A stretch of DNA of 6,324 bases from Alistipes sp. (GTDB lineage: Bacteria > Bacteroidota > Bacteroidia > Bacteroidales > Rikenellaceae), in the NCBI GenBank assembly GCA_022511355.1, contig JAFLRS010000095.1, forward strand, positions 1-6,324, read 5' to 3'. A model generated the notes under the pieces. That model was not told the DNA's origin. It worked only from the letters and a program-made list of their open reading frames with translations, and searched no databases. A program made the position numbers and the translations under genes. This document shows positions 5,700-6,324 of this stretch, piece by piece. The first letter of the stretch is position 1. Each line of letters starts with the position of its first letter.

Positions 5700-6324
5700 A
5701 TGAGGCAACTTAAAATCACAAAATCAATCACCAACCGCGAAAGCGCTTCGCTCGACAAATATCTTCAGGAGATAGGCAAAGAGGAACTTATCTCGGTCGA
5801 AGAAGAGGTCGAACTCGCACAACGCATCCGCAAAGGCGATCAGGAAGCTCTCGAAAAACTTACCAAAGCCAATCTGAGATTCGTGGTGTCGGTGGCAAAA
5901 CAATATCAGAATCAGGGACTCAGCCTCCCCGACCTTATCAATGAAGGCAATCTCGGCCTTATAAAAGCAGCCGAAAAATTCGACGAAACACGCGGCTTCA
6001 AATTCATATCCTATGCCGTGTGGTGGATTCGTCAGTCGATTCTTCAGGCTCTGGCCGAACAGTCACGCATCGTGCGTCTGCCGCTTAATCAGGTAGGCTC
6101 GCTCAACAAAATAAACAAAGCCTTCGCACGATTCGAACAGGAACACGAACGAACCCCTTCCGCCGAAGAACTCGCCATAGAACTCGAACTGCCCAAAGAA
6201 AAGGTTACCGATACGCTCCGCGTGGCAGGACGACACATTTCGGTGGATGCTCCCTTCGCCGACGGCGAAGACAACTCGCTGCTCGACGTGCTCGTGAACC
6301 CCGATTCGCCCAACGCCGACCGCG
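5700..6324 (+). CDS. rpoD: Primary sigma factor RpoD (sigma-70 family), 3' end cut by window
   Basis: The first 208 codons of the housekeeping sigma factor; the frame is open at the window end, and the family length in this phylum is roughly 285-290 residues. The N-terminus MRQLKITKSI and the following DKYLQEIGKEELISVEEE (19-36) are nearly invariant in Bacteroidetes RpoD. Region 1.1 is absent: the protein opens directly at region 1.2. Region 2 is complete (NLRFVVSVAKQYQNQGL, 58-74; DLINEGNLGLIKAAEKFD, 78-95; KFISYAVWWIRQSILQAL, 101-118), including W108/W109 used for promoter melting. Q112 aligns with E. coli Q437, but the position of T440 is L115, which fits recognition of TAnnTTTG rather than TATAAT. 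Region 3 starts about 125; region 4 (-33 binding) lies beyond the window. The start ATG is nine bases after the htrA stop, with no Shine-Dalgarno and no promoter match just upstream. Confidence 0.97.
   Translation, partial: MRQLKITKSITNRESASLDKYLQEIGKEELISVEEEVELAQRIRKGDQEALEKLTKANLRFVVSVAKQYQNQGLSLPDLINEGNLGLIKAAEKFDETRGFKFISYAVWWIRQSILQALAEQSRIVRLPLNQVGSLNKINKAFARFEQEHERTPSAEELAIELELPKEKVTDTLRVAGRHISVDAPFADGEDNSLLDVLVNPDSPNADR

Noticed and set aside
4239..5708. 489-residue open frame antisense to htrA
   Set aside because: The codon bias of the real gene leaves the antisense frame without stops. The product resembles no family, and HtrA on the plus strand has an intact catalytic triad and two PDZ domains.
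1..6324. Mobile element, CRISPR array, tRNA/rRNA or a novel defence-type system
   Set aside because: I found no transposase or integrase, no repeat-spacer pattern, no cloverleaf sequence and no unassigned gene cluster. All six coding genes belong to known families.

Overview
The window looks like a chromosomal housekeeping region from a gut-type Bacteroidetes, most likely Bacteroidales and possibly Alistipes or another Rikenellaceae. The genus is a judgement from protein style, GC-rich codon use and AT-rich gaps, not from a search. Supporting signs are a short primary sigma factor starting directly at region 1.2, a GldH-type lipoprotein, the Bacteroidetes form of RicT with an extra N-terminal cysteine cluster, promoters of the TTTG / TAnnTTTG type, and an absence of clear Shine-Dalgarno sites.

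Layout: bases 1-100 are non-coding. They hold a perfect GC-rich hairpin, a purine mirror repeat with G-quadruplex potential, and a candidate terminator for the gene that follows. A MATE-family cation-coupled exporter lies on the minus strand (101-1468). A 100-bp divergent promoter region (1469-1568) separates it from a plus-strand series: ricT (1569-2885), gldH (2885-3337, overlapping ricT at TGATG) and trmB (3340-4083, GTG start two bases after gldH). After a 125-bp AT-rich gap come a DegP/HtrA periplasmic protease (4209-5690) and, nine bases later, rpoD (from 5700, cut by the window end at codon 208).

How they fit together: ricT-gldH-trmB is almost certainly one transcription unit with translational coupling. 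It combines a cytoplasmic Fe-S/RNA-processing factor, an outer-membrane lipoprotein and a tRNA m7G46 methyltransferase. htrA-rpoD is probably a second unit, linking envelope protein quality control to the housekeeping sigma factor. That sigma factor is the one expected to read the two divergent promoters at 1477-1550. The window shows no mobile element, CRISPR array, RNA gene or obvious new multi-gene system. The most unusual features are the non-coding structure at 1-46, the possibly leaderless MATE message, and the back-to-back promoters.
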